Assembly (NCBI GenBank): GCA_030590185.1 | Contig: JAUUZB010000135.1 | Location: forward strand, 1 to 7,851 | Source of the DNA: Deltaproteobacteria bacterium | GTDB taxonomy: Bacteria > Myxococcota > XYA12-FULL-58-9 > JAUUZB01 | Length of the DNA stretch: 7,851 nucleotides | Direction of reading: 5' to 3' | Shown here: positions 5,536 to 7,851 of the stretch, one piece after another | How positions within the stretch are numbered: the stretch's first letter is position 1 | Layout: each line of letters begins with the position of its first letter | The notes under the pieces: model-generated | Told to the model about the DNA's origin: nothing | The model's input: only the letters and a program-made list of their open reading frames with translations | Databases searched by the model: none | Position numbers and translations under genes: made by a program

Positions 5536-7536
5536 ATGCGTCGGCAACCCAACCGCGCAGCACTGCGCCGCTCCCTAGCGTTGCTCGGCTTGGGGATGAT
5601 CGTTGTTGCCACGACCACGTCCACGGCCGCCGCCGAATCCACCGCCGAGCTGATCAAACGCGGGGTGGTGACCCTCGAGTCAGGCGACCCCCGGTCGGCC
5701 CGCGAGCTGTTCAGCGAATCAAGGCGGGCATTGCCCGGCTGGTACCTCGGGCATCTCTATTGGGGAATCGCCGAGAGCCGGATCAGCCCGGGCAGCGCGG
5801 CCGCCCTCGAGGCCTTTGTGCGCGCCGCCGAGCTGGTGCCCGCCAATCCACGCTGTCGCTATCACCTCGGGGTGGCGCTCAACGGCGCCGGCCGCTTTGA
5901 CGCAGCAGAGACCGCCCTGCGCCGGGCGATCGAGCTGCGGCCGGGGATCCGTGATGCCCAATATCAACTGGGCCTCGCGGTTCGAGGCCAGGGCCGCCAC
6001 CGCGAGGCCATCACCGAGCTCGAGCGAGCCCGGGCGCTCGGGCCCCGCCACGTCGCGACCTATCTGGTCCTCGCCAACCTCTACGAGCACCAGGGCGAGC
6101 CGGGGGCAGCCGAACGAACCCTGCGGCGCCTGGCCGGGTTGAGCCCCGAAGCCAGCGAGGACGGCTACCGCTTGGTGCGATTCTTCGAGCGCCTCGGCGG
6201 CGAGGAGTTGGCCGAGGCCGAGCGCCGACGACTCGCGGGGTTGGGCATCCCGCTGCCACCGGACCATGCTATGATCGCCCAGGGGCGGGCATTGCTCGCG
6301 TCCGGTGAGCTCGAGCCGGCCCGCGCGTTGTTCGCCGAGCTCCGCGGACGGCATCCGGATTGGTACGCGCCCGCCTATTACTCGGCCCTGGCCGAGATCC
6401 AAAACCATCCCTTCAGCGAGCCGGCTCGGGCCGCCCTGGCGCGGGCCGTTGAGCTCGCCCCGTTGCATCCGCTCTGTCACTACCAACTTGGCCTCGCCCT
6501 GCGCGGCAGCGGTCGCCCGCGGGAGGTCGAGACGCACCTGCGGCGTGCCCTCGAGCTACGGCCGGAGATCCGCGGGGCGCGTTTTGAAATCGGTCTCGCC
6601 TTGCGGGCCCAGGGTAAAACAGCGGAGGCGCTCACCGCCCTCGAAGGTGCCCTCGTCGAATCCCCCGAACACCCGGGCACCCTCGCCGCGCTCGCCGAGT
6701 TGTACGAGCAGGGTAGCCGCTTTGTTGAGGCCGAAGCCGCCCTGCGCACGCTGACCGGCGCGCCTGGGACGAACGGCGACTACACCTTTCGCCTGCTCGA
6801 GCTCCTCGAGCGGCTCGGTGCAGAGCCGGAGGCGGCACGGGAACGTCGCCGCCTCGAGGGTCTGGAGCCAACCTTGCCGGAGGAACGCGTCCTGTTGTGG
6901 AGCGGCACCGAGGCTCTAGCCGCGGGCGAGTTCGAGCGGGCGCGAGGGCTGTTCGCGCAAGTCCGGGACCGCGACCCAGGTTGGTTCATGGCGCACCTCT
7001 ATTGGGGTGTGGCCGAAGCGGCCATGGTGCCCGGCAGCGACGCGGCCCTCGCCGCCCTCGAACGCGCCATCGAGCTCGTGCCCTACAACGCCGCCAGCCA
7101 CTACCAAATTGGTGTCATCCACCTGCAGGCCAAGCGCCCGGCCCGCGCCGAGGCGAGCCTGCGACGAGCGATCGGGCTGCGACCCGGGATCCAGGACGCA
7201 CGATTCCGCCTGGCGCTCATGCTCCGGGAACAAAACCACCACGCCGATGCCCTCACCGAGCTCGAGCGGGCGCGGAGCGAAAACCCAGACCACCTCGCGA
7301 CCCTCGCGACCCTCGCCGAAATCTACGAGGGGCAAGAGCGCTTCGCGGAGGCGGAGGAGGCCCTGCGCCAGATCACCCACGTCCAGCCAAACGTCGCCTA
7401 TCACTTCTACCGCTTGGCCGAGCTCCTCGATCGCGCCGGCCGAGCCTCCGAGGCCCGACGTGTGCGACGACAACTCGAGCGGATCGATCCCCGCCCCAAG
7501 CGCCGCATGCGGCCGTTGCCGCCGGCGCGCAACTGA
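5536..7536 (+). CDS. Exported TPR protein built of three 207-residue super-repeats
   Basis: A 666-residue protein. A Sec-type signal peptide (Arg-rich start, hydrophobic 13-27, predicted cut after AAA at 31-33) sends it to the periplasm or outside. Residues 39-659 are three consecutive 207-residue units, each of five 34-residue TPRs and one 37-residue TPR, giving 18 in all. Typical TPR signatures recur, for example YQLGLA...GR..EA...L.RA..L.P. TPR solenoids bind proteins and have no catalytic role of their own, so this is probably an envelope scaffold or assembly factor; the partner is unknown. The tail (RPKRRMRPLPPARN) is basic and proline-rich. ATG 5536 is chosen because it opens the signal peptide; the frame is open back to 5398, but that stretch overlaps the exporter's N-terminus. 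The gene is divergent from the ABC exporter and convergent with the receiver-domain gene. Fold certain, role unknown. Confidence 0.9.
   Translation: MRRQPNRAALRRSLALLGLGMIVVATTTSTAAAESTAELIKRGVVTLESGDPRSARELFSESRRALPGWYLGHLYWGIAESRISPGSAAALEAFVRAAELVPANPRCRYHLGVALNGAGRFDAAETALRRAIELRPGIRDAQYQLGLAVRGQGRHREAITELERARALGPRHVATYLVLANLYEHQGEPGAAERTLRRLAGLSPEASEDGYRLVRFFERLGGEELAEAERRRLAGLGIPLPPDHAMIAQGRALLASGELEPARALFAELRGRHPDWYAPAYYSALAEIQNHPFSEPARAALARAVELAPLHPLCHYQLGLALRGSGRPREVETHLRRALELRPEIRGARFEIGLALRAQGKTAEALTALEGALVESPEHPGTLAALAELYEQGSRFVEAEAALRTLTGAPGTNGDYTFRLLELLERLGAEPEAARERRRLEGLEPTLPEERVLLWSGTEALAAGEFERARGLFAQVRDRDPGWFMAHLYWGVAEAAMVPGSDAALAALERAIELVPYNAASHYQIGVIHLQAKRPARAEASLRRAIGLRPGIQDARFRLALMLREQNHHADALTELERARSENPDHLATLATLAEIYEGQERFAEAEEALRQITHVQPNVAYHFYRLAELLDRAGRASEARRVRRQLERIDPRPKRRMRPLPPARN
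5650..6270 (+). repeat. TPR super-repeat unit 1 (207 codons)
   Basis: Residues 39-245 of the TPR protein. Anchor codons (Phe in ELF at 5710, RPGI at 5938, ERLG at 6187) recur exactly 621 bases later in unit 2. Its second TPR (HLYWGIAE...PGS.AAL) is much closer to unit 3 (21 of 34 identical by eye) than to unit 2. Confidence 0.85.
6271..6891 (+). repeat. TPR super-repeat unit 2 (207 codons)
   Basis: Residues 246-452 of the TPR protein. Anchors lie at 6331 (ALF), 6559 (RPEI) and 6808 (ERLG), each 621 bases from its copies in units 1 and 3. Its second TPR is the most divergent of the three, having lost the HLYWG and PGS motifs. Confidence 0.85.
6892..7512 (+). repeat. TPR super-repeat unit 3 (207 codons)
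   Basis: Residues 453-659 of the TPR protein. Anchors lie at 6952 (GLF), 7180 (RPGI) and 7429 (DRAG), again exactly 621 bases after unit 2. The end of its last TPR is replaced by basic residues leading into the C-terminal tail. Confidence 0.85.
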
Positions 7537-7595
7537 GGCGTGGGACGCCGGTCGCCAGCGCCGGCCTCGACATCACCGACCCGCTGGTGAACTCC

Positions 7596-7851
7596 TCAGT
7601 CGCCCTGCTCAACCGCACGGACCCGGGCGACCACGTCGCGCAGCTCCTCGGTGCGGAGGTTGAGCTCCCGGCCGAGCTCCTGCTCCCGCTCCTTGAGCTC
7701 ATGGACCGCGTCGCGCAGATCCTTGAGCAGACGCCGGTTCTCCTCCTCGAGCTCGAGCTCGTGAATGGCGCTCTTGACGATTGACGCGATCTCGATCTCC
7801 CGCACCGGCTTGACCACCACCCGGTGGACCCGCGCCACGTTCACCGCCTCG
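7596..7851 (-). CDS. Response-regulator receiver domain, C-terminal piece, with coiled-coil tail (5' end outside window)
   Basis: Eighty-four codons are visible in a frame open to the right edge; the true start lies beyond it. The first residues (HRVVVKPV, then EIEIASIVKSAIHELEL) match the end of a CheY-like receiver: the beta5 strand with the conserved Lys-Pro, followed by helix alpha5. The phospho-acceptor Asp would be outside the window. After it comes an uninterrupted charged helix (ENRRLLKDL to VRAVEQGD, about 45 residues) with Leu and Val at heptad-like spacing, so probably a coiled coil for dimerisation, and then the stop. The output, if any, is this helix: there is no HD-GYP, GGDEF, kinase or DNA-binding domain after the receiver. 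The arrangement recalls RpfG-type receivers (KPW...ENRRL) cut off after the linker helix. The gene is convergent with the TPR gene, 59 bp from its stop. The GTG at 7844 is internal, not a start. Confidence 0.72.
   Translation of the reverse strand, partial: EAVNVARVHRVVVKPVREIEIASIVKSAIHELELEEENRRLLKDLRDAVHELKEREQELGRELNLRTEELRDVVARVRAVEQGD

Noticed and set aside
5719..6537. 272-codon minus-strand frame opposite the TPR gene
   Set aside because: It is antisense to a clearly repeated TPR coding sequence with conserved reading frame over three units, and shows no domain of its own.
7547..7565. GCCGG / CCGGC inverted repeat between the TPR gene and the receiver gene, as a terminator
   Set aside because: The stem is only five base pairs with no T-run on either side. 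Such pairings are common by chance at this GC content.
7746..7761. CTCGAG/GAGCTC repeats as a possible protein-binding palindrome
   Set aside because: They fall inside the receiver gene, where they simply encode the alternating Glu-Leu of the coiled-coil start.

Overview
The window is GC-rich DNA, densely packed with genes on both strands. It looks like the chromosome of a Gram-negative bacterium. The evidence is a CreB/CreC-type two-component system, Sec signal peptides on two proteins, an MsbA/ABCB-type half transporter and a long exported TPR protein. I cannot place the lineage firmly; a high-GC proteobacterium or a Myxococcota/deltaproteobacterial-type organism would fit. I see no tRNA, rRNA, insertion sequence, CRISPR array or clear sign of recent transfer.

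Left part, plus strand: the last 96 codons of an M15/DD-peptidase-like protein (2-292), a 92-base gap holding a G-rich tract and a possible promoter, then an OmpR-family response regulator that closely resembles CreB (385-1065). Its histidine kinase follows with an ATGA overlap (1062-2468) and resembles CreC around the HAMP-H-box junction, with a different sensor domain.

Middle, minus strand: an ABC exporter half-transporter (3642-5435) lies upstream of a small exported protein of unknown function (2456-3559). The unknown gene runs into the kinase gene tail-to-tail, and their 3' ends overlap by 13 bp. The 82-bp gap between exporter and unknown gene holds two TTCAC pentamers exactly 22 bp apart, with a degenerate third copy midway. 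This repeats the TTCAC-N6-TTCAC layout known as the binding tag of E. coli CreB, so the neighbouring CreB-like regulator may control the unknown gene.

Right part: a plus-strand gene (5536-7536), divergent from the exporter, encodes an exported protein made almost wholly of three 207-residue super-repeats. Each super-repeat is five 34-residue TPRs plus one 37-residue TPR, and all checked anchors are exactly 621 bp apart. Converging on it from the right edge is the C-terminal piece of a response-regulator receiver domain followed by a coiled coil (7596-7851).

Working model (inference): an envelope-linked neighbourhood with a wall-peptidase-like protein, a sensor pair, an exporter, an exported unknown protein and an exported TPR scaffold. 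The CreB-like regulator may switch on the unknown gene, and perhaps the exporter, through TTCAC sites. Only gene identity at the family level is well supported.
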